From NCBI RefSeq assembly GCF_021653975.1, contig NZ_JAJKFK010000004.1, positions 1 to 64,000 of the forward strand: 64,000 bases of DNA. The letters are read 5' to 3'. Each line of letters starts with the position of its first letter. The stretch's first letter is position 1. The stretch comes from Amycolatopsis sp. GM8. Lineage in GTDB: Bacteria; Actinomycetota; Actinomycetes; Mycobacteriales; Pseudonocardiaceae. This document shows, one piece after another, positions 42,188 through 51,234 of this stretch. The translations under genes and the position numbers were made by a program. The notes beneath the pieces were generated by a model, which was not told the DNA's origin, ran no database searches, and was given only the letters and a program-made list of their open reading frames with translations.

Positions 42188-43329
42188 CGCCGCCGGCATT
42201 GGAGGCGTATCGAGCGAGCGCGCGAAGCTGGCTCGCCGCGTCGGCACCGCCGCCTCTTCCGCAGGACTACCGGCTCCGGACCGAGGCGCTCCGCGAGTGG
42301 CACAGCACGCTGTACCGGTCGGGCTGGGTGGGCATCGACTGGCCGCGGGAACTCGGCGGGCAGGGGCTGTCGCTCGAGCATGCCTTGATCTTCATCGAGG
42401 AGTCGGCGCGCGCCGGGGCTCCGCAACCCTTCGGCGCGATCGGCCTGCATGTCGTCGGCCCGACTCTGCTGCGGTACGGGACCGGTGAGCAGTTGGCGCG
42501 CTTCGTGGAACCCCTCTTGTCGGGTAAGGAGATCTGGTGTCAGGGTTTCTCCGAACCGGACGCCGGCTCGGACCTGGCGTCGTTGCGAACGCGCGCCGTC
42601 CTTGAGGACGACGAGTTCGTGCTCACCGGCCAGAAGATCTGGACGAGCTGGGCGGATGACAGCGATTGGTGCGCCGTGCTCGCGCGAACAGATCCCGATC
42701 GTGCCCAGCACAAGGGCATCAGTTACCTGCTGGTGGACATGAAGACACCCGGGGTCACGGTTCGCCCGATCACCCAGATCACCGGCGACGCCGAGTTCTG
42801 CGAGGTCTTTTTCGAAGACGTGCGGGTTCCACGCTCGAACCTCCTGGGGCCGCTGCACGGCGGCTGGGAATTGGCGATGCACACCCTGGGCCACGAGCGC
42901 AGTGGATACGCCTTGCGGCGCCGTGCCGAACTTGAGGTGTCCTACCGGAATCTGCTGGACGCGATCCGGCTGGGGGATTCTGGTCCTGATGTGGCCGTGC
43001 GGATCGGCGCCGCCTACGTCACCCTCAGGGGCCTGTCGGCCCTTTCCCGTCGCGCCGTGCGGCGAGCACGAAACGGCGAGGTGCCTTCGCCATTGGACTC
43101 GGTCGACAAGCTGGCCCTCGCGAAGGGCGAACAGCAGCTGTTCGGGACGGCGCTCGATCTGCTGGGCGCGCATCGCGCGGCTCCGCTCACTGAGGGCACT
43201 TCGCTCGACGGAGAGCAGATCGTCAAGGACTATCTGCACGGCCGGGCCGCTTCGGTCTACGGCGGATCTGAGCAGATCCAGCTCACGATCGTCGCGGAAC
43301 GTCTTCTCGGACTGCCGAGGATGAGGTGA
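42184..43329 (+). CDS. Acyl-CoA dehydrogenase, large-type subunit (second pair)
   Basis: A 381-residue acyl-CoA dehydrogenase with WPRELGGQGLSLEHALIF (split; about 46-63), QGFSEPDAGSDLASL (about 120-134), TGQKIWTSWAD and the C-terminal VYGGSEQIQLTIVAERLLG with its Glu. It overlaps the upstream crotonase gene and the following small-subunit gene (GTGA). It should form the catalytic half of a heteromeric enzyme, as in the pair at 3867-5998. The two modules are similar in make-up (crotonase plus two dehydrogenases) but differ in gene order. Confidence 0.9.
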   Translation: MTPPALEAYRASARSWLAASAPPPLPQDYRLRTEALREWHSTLYRSGWVGIDWPRELGGQGLSLEHALIFIEESARAGAPQPFGAIGLHVVGPTLLRYGTGEQLARFVEPLLSGKEIWCQGFSEPDAGSDLASLRTRAVLEDDEFVLTGQKIWTSWADDSDWCAVLARTDPDRAQHKGISYLLVDMKTPGVTVRPITQITGDAEFCEVFFEDVRVPRSNLLGPLHGGWELAMHTLGHERSGYALRRRAELEVSYRNLLDAIRLGDSGPDVAVRIGAAYVTLRGLSALSRRAVRRARNGEVPSPLDSVDKLALAKGEQQLFGTALDLLGAHRAAPLTEGTSLDGEQIVKDYLHGRAASVYGGSEQIQLTIVAERLLGLPRMR

Positions 43330-44438
43330 TCGAGATTTCCGCAAGTGACTTCGCGAAGGAGTTCGAGGCGGCGGCCGCCCGGCTGCTGGACGTTCAGATG
43401 GCCCGCACCCCGATTCGCGAACAGCTGGAACAGTCGGGCTGGAGCGAGCCACTGTGGACTTCGGTCGTCGACGCGGGCTGGCTGGATGTCATGCTCCCGC
43501 AGCACCTCGGGGGACTCGGTCTGGGGATCGGCGACGTCTCGGGGATTTTCACCGCCGCCGGCCGATACCTGTTGCCGGGCCCGCTCTTCGACAATGCCGT
43601 CGCCGTACCGCTCGCCGTGGGGCAGGCGACCAGAGACAAGCACTTGACGAACCTGATCGCCGGCAGGAAGCGAATCTCGCTGGCTGACGGCGCGGCCAGT
43701 GGCCAGGCCGGCGACAGCAGGCCGGTTGTTCGCGACGGCCGTCTGTTCGGGTCGGTCGATCTGGTCCGGCTCGGGGGTGCCGCCGACCATTTTCTGGTGG
43801 TCGTCGAGGAGCCGGAACCGACGCTCGTGATGGCCGATGCCGGCATGCCGGGAGTGAGCCTGCACCGGCGCCGGACGTTCGACTCCGCGGCGGAGCACGC
43901 GCGGATCGTTTTCGACGGTGCCGAGTTCGAGCCGCTTTTCGAGAACTGTAAAGGCGATACGGCGCGAGCGGCGGCGGTCGTCGCGGAACTGCGTGACGCC
44001 GCACGTCTGTTGTTCTCGTGTGAGATAGCGGGGACCGCGCGGCATCTGCTGGACAGTGCCGTTCTCTATGCGAAGGAACGAGAACAGTTCGGCCGGCCGA
44101 TCGGAGCCTTTCAGGCCATTCAGCATCTCCTGGCCACTCTGGCGACCAGGCAGATAACGCTGGAGGCGGCCTGCGAGCAGGGGCTCAATTCATGGGATTC
44201 GGAACCCGCTAGCCGTTATGTCGCCGCCACCACGGCCAAGGCGATCGCGGCCGAGGTCGGCCGTGTGGTGGGGGAGGGCGCTCTTCAGGTGCACGGCGGC
44301 ATCGCCTTCACCCGCGAATTCCCGCTCCACCGATGGCACGTGCACGTTCTCGGCCTGCAAGGCCGCTACGGCGACCAGCACACGATCGCGGCGGAACTGG
44401 GGAACCTTCTCGTCGGCAAGGAATTCGCGTTGTGGTAA
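43326..44438 (+). CDS. Acyl-CoA dehydrogenase, small partner subunit (second pair)
   Basis: A 370-residue divergent dehydrogenase. The N-terminal half is poorly conserved and has no EPDAGSD motif. The C-terminal half keeps the FAD contact REQFGRPIGAFQAIQH (about 250-265) and LQVHGGIAFTREFPLHRW (about 318-335). The end lacks the usual base region. GTG 43326 overlaps the stop of the large subunit. Co-expression with that gene implies an obligate complex. Confidence 0.86.
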   Translation: MIEISASDFAKEFEAAAARLLDVQMARTPIREQLEQSGWSEPLWTSVVDAGWLDVMLPQHLGGLGLGIGDVSGIFTAAGRYLLPGPLFDNAVAVPLAVGQATRDKHLTNLIAGRKRISLADGAASGQAGDSRPVVRDGRLFGSVDLVRLGGAADHFLVVVEEPEPTLVMADAGMPGVSLHRRRTFDSAAEHARIVFDGAEFEPLFENCKGDTARAAAVVAELRDAARLLFSCEIAGTARHLLDSAVLYAKEREQFGRPIGAFQAIQHLLATLATRQITLEAACEQGLNSWDSEPASRYVAATTAKAIAAEVGRVVGEGALQVHGGIAFTREFPLHRWHVHVLGLQGRYGDQHTIAAELGNLLVGKEFALW

Positions 44439-44480
44439 TTGATCGAGTCGAGAACTCTACAAGGGAGTGGAGGAACAATC

Positions 44481-45569
44481 GTGATCGAGTTCGGCTTGTT
44501 GTACGACTGGCGCAACCCGCCGCGTCCGGAATGGTTCACCCCGTGGCCGCAGTTCTACCGGGAAGGCTTCGAGCACATCGCCGAGATGGAACGCCACGGT
44601 GTGGACATCATCAGTTTCGGCGAGCATCACGGGGATGTGGACGGCTTCAATCCGCACATCGTGGAATCGCTGGTGATGGCGGCGGAGCGGACCAGCCGGG
44701 TGTCACTCGGCACGAACATCATCCAACTGCCCTACTACCACCCGGTGATGCTCGCCGAACGGCTGGCGTTCGTCGACATCATTTCCGGCGGCCGGCTGAA
44801 GGCATTGGGGCTGGGCCAGATCGGGTCTCCGTGGGACGTCGAGATGGAAATGCTCGGCGTGAACACGAAACACCGGCCGAGCCTGCTGGAAGAGGGGCTC
44901 GAACTGCTGCACCGCTGCTGGACCGAAGACGAGCCGTTCGACTACGAGGGAAAGCGGTACAAGGGCAAGTACATCACGATAACGCCCAAGCCGTTGCAGA
45001 AACCGAGTCCTCGCATGCAGGTCATCGGTGTGAGTGAGCAGTCGGCCGACCGCGTCGCGCGGATGGGATTCGATGTGGGCGGGCCCGGCGGCTTCTTCGA
45101 CGGCTTGACCTCGAAGGAGCGGTGGGACGCCTGGTTGCCGATGTGGCAGAACGTGTGCGCCCGCCACGAACGCGACCCCGACGATGTGACCATCTCGGTG
45201 TTCGGGCAGTGCTTCGTCACCGACGATCCCGAGCGTGCCGCCGCACTGCACGGCGACGCGGTCGAATACTGCTTGACGTGGGAGTCGCGACCCTCGACCC
45301 ACGTGTACTCGGACGAGAGCCTGCGGCACGGCGGTGACAAGGGACTGATCACTGGTCTGGACCTGCGGAAGACCTTCATGACACCGGAGGAGGCGATCGC
45401 CGAATTCCGCGCCACCCACGAGAAGCGGGCCCCTGACCAGTTCCTGCTGATCGCGACGCGTCCGGGGATGACGTGGGAACAGGCTGCCGAGTACCACGGC
45501 AACTTCATCGACAAGGTCCTTCCCCATCTGCAGGACCTGCCGACCCGTCGCTCCTCGGGCAGTCGATGA
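44481..45569 (+). CDS. Luciferase-like monooxygenase (flavin or F420 dependent)
   Basis: A 362-residue TIM-barrel protein of the bacterial luciferase superfamily. Marks are FGLLYDWRNPP at the N-terminus, ISFGEHHGDVDGFNP (about 45-59), LGTNIIQLPYYHPVMLAERLAFVD in two blocks, and SGGRLKALGLGQ (about 104-115). FMN-dependent monooxygenase or F420-dependent oxidoreductase activity are both possible; the LxxYYHP form resembles FMN monooxygenases acting on terpenes or ketones. GTG 44481 has GGAGG seven bases upstream. Its stop overlaps the ligase start (ATGA). Confidence 0.87.
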   Translation: MIEFGLLYDWRNPPRPEWFTPWPQFYREGFEHIAEMERHGVDIISFGEHHGDVDGFNPHIVESLVMAAERTSRVSLGTNIIQLPYYHPVMLAERLAFVDIISGGRLKALGLGQIGSPWDVEMEMLGVNTKHRPSLLEEGLELLHRCWTEDEPFDYEGKRYKGKYITITPKPLQKPSPRMQVIGVSEQSADRVARMGFDVGGPGGFFDGLTSKERWDAWLPMWQNVCARHERDPDDVTISVFGQCFVTDDPERAAALHGDAVEYCLTWESRPSTHVYSDESLRHGGDKGLITGLDLRKTFMTPEEAIAEFRATHEKRAPDQFLLIATRPGMTWEQAAEYHGNFIDKVLPHLQDLPTRRSSGSR

Positions 45570-47227
45570 CCGCGATGCCGGCCGGGCGGACGAGGGCCCG
45601 GACAAGATACGCCGAAGAGGGCCATTTGACCGGCGAGCTGCTGGACCGGCAGCTCGAACAGGCAGCGGCGGCGTGTGGTTCGCGGACGGCCATCGTCGAT
45701 GGTGCGCATAGGCTGACTTACCACGAGATGTTCCAGCGGGTCGAGAGCCTGGCGCATGCCTTGCGGGGCCGGGGAATCGGGCCCGGTGATGTCGTCTCGT
45801 TCCAGCTGCCGAACTGGTGGGAGGCGTCGGTCGTCCACTTCGCCACGATCCGGATCGGTGCGATCAGCAATCCGCTCGTCCCGATCCTGCGGCATCGGGA
45901 GCTGCGGTTCATGCTGCAGCAGGCAGGCTCGAAGATCGTGTTCGTTCCCTCGACGTTCCGGGGGTTCGATCACGCCGCCCTGGCGAGCAGGCTCTGTGAC
46001 GAGGTGGCCACTCTCGAAGCGATGGTGACAGTGCGAGGTGCGCGCGACCAGGCGCTGACGTTCGACGGCCTGCTCGGTGAGGGGACACGGTTAGCGGAGT
46101 CGAACGGTGGGGGAGAGCCTGCCCCGGTGAGGTCCGCGGACGATCCCGTCCTGCTGCTGTACACATCCGGCACGGAATCCCGGCCCAAAGGCGTCGTGCA
46201 CAGTCACAACGGCCTCGTGTACGAGAACCGGACCATGATCGAGCGGTACTCACTGTCCGAGCGGGACGCGGTGTTCATGCCGTCGCCGGTGACGCATATT
46301 TCGGGCCTCCTCTACGGAATCCACCTTCCGGTCGCACTGCGGACGAAGGTCGCCCTGCTCGATCAATGGCGGCCCGAGCAGGGTCGTGACCTCATCAGAA
46401 CCGAGAACTGCACGTTCACCGTGGGCGCCACACCGTTCCTCAGCGGCCTCGTCGACGTCGGGCCGGAGAACGGCGCCGGCACTTCGCTGCGCTATTTCGT
46501 GTGTGGTGGGGCGGACGTGCCGCCACAGCTAATTCGGCTTGCCGACGAGAAGCTGAAATGTGTCGCGGTGCGCGCCTACGGTTCCACCGAGTTTCCGACG
46601 CTGTCCGCGGGTGGCCCCGGTGACTCCGTGGAACGCCGTGCGACCACCGACGGGCAGATCCTCGGCGCGGCTGAGGCACGCGTCCTGACCGGCGACGACA
46701 CGGTGGCGCCACCGGGTGTGGTCGGGGACCTGTACGTCCGTGGCCCGGAGGCCTTCCTCGGATATCTGGACGCGTCGGACACCGACGCGACGATCGGCCC
46801 CGACGACTGGATCAGCACCGGTGATCAGGCCGTCATCGATGCCGGCGGTTACGTCCGCATCACGGGCCGGACGAAGGACATCATCCTTCGCGGCGGCGAG
46901 AACATCAGCGCGAAAGAGGTCGAGGAGATCCTCGGCGAGCATCCGGCCATCCGGGAGGTCGCCGTTGTCGCGATGCCCGACAAAGTGCTCACCGAGAAGG
47001 CGTGCGCCTTTGTGGTGCCCCGCCCCGGCGCCACGCTCGACCTCGGCGAGCTGGTCCGACACCTGGAGTCGACCAATACGGCGCGCCAGAAATTCCCGGA
47101 GCGGCTGGAACTCGTCGAGTCACTTCCCAAGACGGCCAGCGGAAAGGTCCAGAAGGTGGTCCTCCGGCAGATCGTGAAAGAACGCCTCGCCGCGGAGCAG
47201 CGAGCCGCATTGAGCACTGACAGTTGA
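45566..47227 (+). CDS. AMP-dependent acyl-CoA ligase
   Basis: A 553-residue adenylate-forming ligase that activates an acid with ATP and CoA. Core motifs are LLYTSGTESRPKGV (P-loop A3, about 194-207), YGSTEFP (A5), DWISTGDQAV and ITGRTKDIILRGGENISAKEVEE (A7-A8, split) and the final catalytic lysine in LPKTASGKVQK (about 523-533). It looks like a cyclohexanecarboxylate- or fatty-acid-type CoA ligase, with no thiolation domain nearby. It overlaps the luciferase-like gene by ATGA and probably feeds the beta-oxidation genes upstream. Confidence 0.9.
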   Translation: MTAMPAGRTRARTRYAEEGHLTGELLDRQLEQAAAACGSRTAIVDGAHRLTYHEMFQRVESLAHALRGRGIGPGDVVSFQLPNWWEASVVHFATIRIGAISNPLVPILRHRELRFMLQQAGSKIVFVPSTFRGFDHAALASRLCDEVATLEAMVTVRGARDQALTFDGLLGEGTRLAESNGGGEPAPVRSADDPVLLLYTSGTESRPKGVVHSHNGLVYENRTMIERYSLSERDAVFMPSPVTHISGLLYGIHLPVALRTKVALLDQWRPEQGRDLIRTENCTFTVGATPFLSGLVDVGPENGAGTSLRYFVCGGADVPPQLIRLADEKLKCVAVRAYGSTEFPTLSAGGPGDSVERRATTDGQILGAAEARVLTGDDTVAPPGVVGDLYVRGPEAFLGYLDASDTDATIGPDDWISTGDQAVIDAGGYVRITGRTKDIILRGGENISAKEVEEILGEHPAIREVAVVAMPDKVLTEKACAFVVPRPGATLDLGELVRHLESTNTARQKFPERLELVESLPKTASGKVQKVVLRQIVKERLAAEQRAALSTDS

Positions 47228-47251
47228 TCCGACCCACGATAAGGGGAAACG

Positions 47252-48997
47252 ATGAATCAGGGGCCAGAGCCGGCCGTCGAGATGAGGATCCTGCACGACG
47301 AGCCGATTCCGATGGACGACGGCATCGCATTGCGGGCCAATGTGTTCCTGCCCCCGGCCGATGGTGCGTATCCGGTGGTCCTCGCGGTCACGAACTACGC
47401 GAAGGATCTCCCTTTCTGCCAGGGTTACCCGGACGCCTGGGAAAACGCCCTCGAGACCGCGCCCGAGCTCGCCGAGCACACCTCCGGTAAATACATTTCC
47501 TTCGAGGCCGTCGACCCCGAGAAATGGGTGCCGCACGGGTACGCGGTCGTGGTCGTGGACGCGCGTGGCATTGGGAGGTCACCGGGTGTCGTCAACAGCT
47601 TTTCGCCGCGGGAGGCGCAGGACTATTACGACGCGATCGAGTGGGCGGCGGCGCAGCCATGGTCCACCGGCAAGATCGGCACGATGGGAATGTCCTACCT
47701 CGCGGTGTCCCAGTGGCTCGTCGCCGGCCTCCAGCCGCCGCACCACGGCGGGATGATCGCGTGGGAAGCGTGGAACGACATGCTCCGCGGACTCAGCTAT
47801 CACGGCGGGATTCCCTCCACGTTCTATCGAAGCTGGTCCAATTCCCAGGTGCGGTCCGTTCAGCATGGTCTGGGCACACGCGGATACCGCAACCAATTCA
47901 CCGGCAGGCTCATTTCGGGTGACGTGGAGCTTTCCCAGGAGGAACTGGACGCGAACATCGTGGACCCCTATGTGCAGGTGATGGAGCATCCGCTCGACGA
48001 CGGTTTCTACGACCAGCGCCGGGCCCGGTGGGACAAGATCACGGTCCCGCTGCTGTCCGTGGGCAGCTGGGGCTCGGTGGGCGTGCACCTGCGGGGCAAC
48101 TCGGAGGGTTTCATGCATGCCGCGTCGACCCAGAAGTGGCTGGTGATGCGCCAGTCCCAGGGCACCTTCGCTGGTATGTACACCAACGAGGGGGTCGAAC
48201 TGCAACGACGGTTCTTCGACTTCGTGCTCAAGGGCGAGGGCGATTTCGCGCTGACCCAGCCCAAGGTGCGGCTCGATATCCGTAGCGCACGGGACGAGGT
48301 CCTGGAACAGCGCGCCGAGAACGAGTGGCCGCTGGCGCGCACGGAGTGGACGAAGCTTTACCTCGACGTCGGCAATCTCGAGCTGACCGAGAAGCAGCCC
48401 GATGAGGGGACCGCGAACTACCAGGGATTCAGCAAGCAGGGCCTGACCTTCCTCACTCCGCCGATGGAACGCGACACGGAGATCCTCGGTCCGCAAGCGG
48501 CCAAGCTGTGGGCTTCCTCGTCCACCACGGACGCGGACCTCTTCCTGAGCCTCAGGCTGTTCGACCCGGACGGGCAGGAGGTCCTGTTCCACGGCATGGC
48601 GGACCCGCAGGTGCCGGTCACGAACGGCTGGTTGCGGGCTTCGCAGCGCAAACTGGACGAGTCGAAGACACTCCCGTTCCGTCCTTACCTGAGTCACGAC
48701 ACCGTCAGGCCGCTCTTTCCCGGCAAGGTCTATGAGCTCGATGTCGAGATCTGGCCCACGAGCGTTGTGGTGCCACAGGGCTATCGGCTCGGTCTGATGG
48801 TCGCGGGTGTGGATTTCGATCACGGCCGTGAGTCCGTCATGTGGGGCAAGTCGGGCCTCGAATTGCGCGGTTCTTCGATCTGGCCGCACGTCGACCCGCT
48901 CCGCCGGCCGGCAGCCGTCTACGACAACGAGGTGACCCTTTACGGTGGCGGTAGCCGGGCGTCCTATTTCCTCGCCGCGATCGTTCCCCCGAAGTAG
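47252..48997 (+). CDS. CocE/NonD family hydrolase with altered triad
   Basis: A 581-residue protein with an alpha/beta-hydrolase domain, helical cap and C-terminal jelly roll (X-Pro dipeptidyl-peptidase C-like, about 370-575). The N-terminal part has VVVDARGIGRSPG and the nucleophile elbow GTMGMSYLAVS (Ser about 150). The position where CocE-type enzymes have a G-W-x-D acid reads VGSWGSVGVH, and the following His-containing loop reads RQSQGTFAGMYT with no His. Either other residues serve, or activity is changed. AAGGGG precedes ATG 47252. Relatives cleave bulky esters or amides. Confidence 0.82.
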   Translation: MNQGPEPAVEMRILHDEPIPMDDGIALRANVFLPPADGAYPVVLAVTNYAKDLPFCQGYPDAWENALETAPELAEHTSGKYISFEAVDPEKWVPHGYAVVVVDARGIGRSPGVVNSFSPREAQDYYDAIEWAAAQPWSTGKIGTMGMSYLAVSQWLVAGLQPPHHGGMIAWEAWNDMLRGLSYHGGIPSTFYRSWSNSQVRSVQHGLGTRGYRNQFTGRLISGDVELSQEELDANIVDPYVQVMEHPLDDGFYDQRRARWDKITVPLLSVGSWGSVGVHLRGNSEGFMHAASTQKWLVMRQSQGTFAGMYTNEGVELQRRFFDFVLKGEGDFALTQPKVRLDIRSARDEVLEQRAENEWPLARTEWTKLYLDVGNLELTEKQPDEGTANYQGFSKQGLTFLTPPMERDTEILGPQAAKLWASSSTTDADLFLSLRLFDPDGQEVLFHGMADPQVPVTNGWLRASQRKLDESKTLPFRPYLSHDTVRPLFPGKVYELDVEIWPTSVVVPQGYRLGLMVAGVDFDHGRESVMWGKSGLELRGSSIWPHVDPLRRPAAVYDNEVTLYGGGSRASYFLAAIVPPK

Positions 48998-49004
48998 GCG
49001 AGCG

Positions 49005-50603
49005 ATGGTTGGTGACGAGTTCCGTGCTCATCCGTCCGGCCTCCCCGGTGCCTGCGTCGCGGAGCTGCTGTGCGATCGGCATGACGCGGATTCCGTGGCG
49101 TTCAAGGTGATCACCCGGGACGGTTCGACGGTCGACGTGACGTTCGGCCGGCTCCGGGAACGCTCGGAGCGCCTTGCGGCCGGCCTGGCCTCGCTCGGGG
49201 TCGGCCCAGGGGACCGGGTCGCGACGCTGATGTCCAAGGGCGTGGATCTGGTCACGACGCAGCTCGCGGTCTGGCGGCTCGGCGCGGTGTATCTGCCGCT
49301 CTTCACCGCCTTCGGCGCCGGGGCGATAGGTGATCGCCTCCGTCAGGCGAACGCCAAGGTGGTCGTGTGCGACGAGCCGGAACGCCACAAGCTCGAACAG
49401 CCGTCGTGGACGGTGGTGAACACGGGGGAGGTCGTTCGCGACAGGGACGTCCGGTTCGCCGATCTGCTCGGCTTTCCCGCCGCCACGGCCCCGGTGGCTG
49501 TGGGACCGGACGGCACGATGATGGTGTTGTATACCTCGGGCACCACCGGCACGCCGAAAGGTGTGCCGGTGCCGGTCCGGGCACTCGCTTCGTTCGAGTG
49601 CTACTTCCGTTACGGGCTGGGCGTTTCGGATGACGACGTCTACTGGAACGCGGCCGATCCGGGCTGGGCCTACGGACTGTATTACTCGATCATCGCGCCG
49701 CTGCTGGCGGGCACGTGCTCGATCCTGGTCTCCGGCAAGTTCGCCGTCGAGGACACCTGGCGGATGCTGTCCGAATACGGCGTGACCAATTTCGCCGCCG
49801 CGCCCACGGTCTTTCGAGCCTTGCGTGCGTCGACCGGTGCCCACGGAGCCCTCGCCCTGCGGCGCGTGTCGAGCGCCGGCGAGCCCCTCAATCCCGATGT
49901 CGTGGAATGGTCGCGAAGGGAATTGGGGGTGGCGATTCACGACCATTACGGTCAGACGGAGCTGGGCATGGTCCTCGGCAATCACCATCATCCCGCCGTG
50001 CCGGGCGAGATCAAGCCCGGGAGTATGGGGCAGTCGCTGCCCGGCTGGACGGCAGAGGTGCTCGCGAATGACCGGGACGTGGTTCTCGGCGCGGGCCGGC
50101 TCGGCCGGCTGGCCATCGACGTGGCCGCGAGCCCGCTGATGTGGTTCGACGGGTATCTCGACCGGCCCGAGGCGACAGCCGAACGATTCAGCGCCGACCG
50201 CCGCTGGTATCTGACGGGAGACCTCGCCCAACGCGACGAGGAGGGCTTTTTCTTTTTCTCGTCGCGGGACGACGACCTCATCATCATGGCCGGTTACCGG
50301 ATCGGTCCGTTCGACATCGAGTCGGTGCTCATCAGTCATCCCTTGGTCGCGGAGGCCGCCTGCGTCGCGGCGGCCGATGACCTCCGGGGCGAGGTGATCG
50401 AGGCCTTCGTCGTCCTGCGAGCGGCGGCCGAACCGTCCGGCGACCTGGCCGAGGATCTCCAGGAACTGGTGCGGAACCGATATGGGGCGCATGCGTACCC
50501 ACGCCGGGTGCACTTCGTCGCGGACCTGCCGAAGACCCCCAGCGGCAAAGTCCAGCGGGCGGAGCTCCGCAACCGGACGGCGGCCCGGCGGACGTCGGGT
50601 TGA
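49005..50603 (+). CDS. Acyl-CoA synthetase (medium-chain/acetyl-type)
   Basis: A 532-residue adenylate-forming ligase of the MACS/Acs-like branch. Motifs are VLYTSGTTGTPKGV (about 174-187), the WNAADPGWAYGLYYSI segment typical of medium-chain ligases (about 212-227), HYGQTELGM (A5), RWYLTGDLAQRDEEG, RIGPFDIESVL and the C-terminal LPKTPSGKVQR (about 510-520). It differs clearly from the ligase at 45566. ATG 49005 is seven bases after the CocE gene. It ends the long operon. Two ligases in one operon suggest two acids are activated at different stages. Confidence 0.9.
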   Translation: MVGDEFRAHPSGLPGACVAELLCDRHDADSVAFKVITRDGSTVDVTFGRLRERSERLAAGLASLGVGPGDRVATLMSKGVDLVTTQLAVWRLGAVYLPLFTAFGAGAIGDRLRQANAKVVVCDEPERHKLEQPSWTVVNTGEVVRDRDVRFADLLGFPAATAPVAVGPDGTMMVLYTSGTTGTPKGVPVPVRALASFECYFRYGLGVSDDDVYWNAADPGWAYGLYYSIIAPLLAGTCSILVSGKFAVEDTWRMLSEYGVTNFAAAPTVFRALRASTGAHGALALRRVSSAGEPLNPDVVEWSRRELGVAIHDHYGQTELGMVLGNHHHPAVPGEIKPGSMGQSLPGWTAEVLANDRDVVLGAGRLGRLAIDVAASPLMWFDGYLDRPEATAERFSADRRWYLTGDLAQRDEEGFFFFSSRDDDLIIMAGYRIGPFDIESVLISHPLVAEAACVAAADDLRGEVIEAFVVLRAAAEPSGDLAEDLQELVRNRYGAHAYPRRVHFVADLPKTPSGKVQRAELRNRTAARRTSG

Positions 50604-50681
50604 GTACGCACACTTCTTTCCGCGTCGGCAGGCGGACTGTTCCCCGCCGCCGCCGAACGCATCGCCGTGGCCGACCTTCCG

Positions 50682-50752
50682 GTATAGATTGCGTCGAAGT
50701 CCCGCATCGGCCGTTCGCGGTTTCCCGTCCGCAGGCGGCTAAGGCACGCTGG
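50682..50752 (+). promoter_or_regulatory. LysR operator plus conserved promoter block before the second Mo hydroxylase
   Basis: GTATAGATTGCGTCGAAG (50682-50699) carries TAGA-TTGCG-TCGA, one mismatch from the TAGA-N5-TCTA dyad. The block 50679-50752 aligns with 29094-29167 and ends at the GTG start, so the message may be leaderless or nearly so. Confidence 0.75.
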
Positions 50753-51234
50753 TGTCCATGGCAGAGGAAAAGACGCTGACGGTCAACGGGCAGCGGCGCG
50801 CGTTCACCACCGAGGACGACACGCCGCTGTTGTACGTGCTGCGCAACCATCTCGGGCTCAAGGGGACCCGGTTCGGCTGCGGGCTCGGGTTGTGCGGCGC
50901 CTGCCTGGTGCTGGCCGACGGGCGCACGGTCTATTCCTGCGACACGCCGGTCTGGTCGGTGGCGGACAAGGAGGTCACCACCGTCGAGGGGCTCAGCGCC
51001 CCGGACCGGCCGCACCCCGTGGCGCGGGCCCTGATCGCCGGGCAGGCGGCGCAGTGCGGGTACTGCATGTCCGGCATCGTCGTCGCGGCCGCGGAACTGC
51101 TCGCCGGGAACGACGATCCCACCGAGGACGAGGTCAGGGCCGCCCTCGACCGGAACCTCTGCCGCTGCGGTGCCCACAACCGCGTGGTGCGGTCAGTGCT
51201 CGCCGCAGCCGCCGAACTGCGGGAGCGGCAATGA
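50752..51234 (+). CDS. Molybdenum hydroxylase [2Fe-2S] subunit (IorA/NicA-like)
   Basis: A 160-residue two-cluster ferredoxin subunit. The first cluster is GCGLGLCGACLV with a later SC (about 43-63); the second is QCGYCMSGIV (about 103) and LCRCGAHNRVVRSV (about 138-151). The short two-subunit arrangement without FAD subunit matches isoquinoline-1-oxidoreductase, nicotinate and aldehyde dehydrogenases that pass electrons to a cytochrome or quinone. GTG 50752 is used; ATG 50758 two codons later is possible. It overlaps the large-subunit gene by ATGA. Confidence 0.92.
   Translation: MSMAEEKTLTVNGQRRAFTTEDDTPLLYVLRNHLGLKGTRFGCGLGLCGACLVLADGRTVYSCDTPVWSVADKEVTTVEGLSAPDRPHPVARALIAGQAAQCGYCMSGIVVAAAELLAGNDDPTEDEVRAALDRNLCRCGAHNRVVRSVLAAAAELRERQ

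Noticed and set aside
45566-50603. Two adenylation-domain proteins as a sign of a nonribosomal peptide cluster
   Set aside because: Both are stand-alone CoA ligases with the C-terminal catalytic lysine. No carrier, condensation or thioesterase module domains are nearby.
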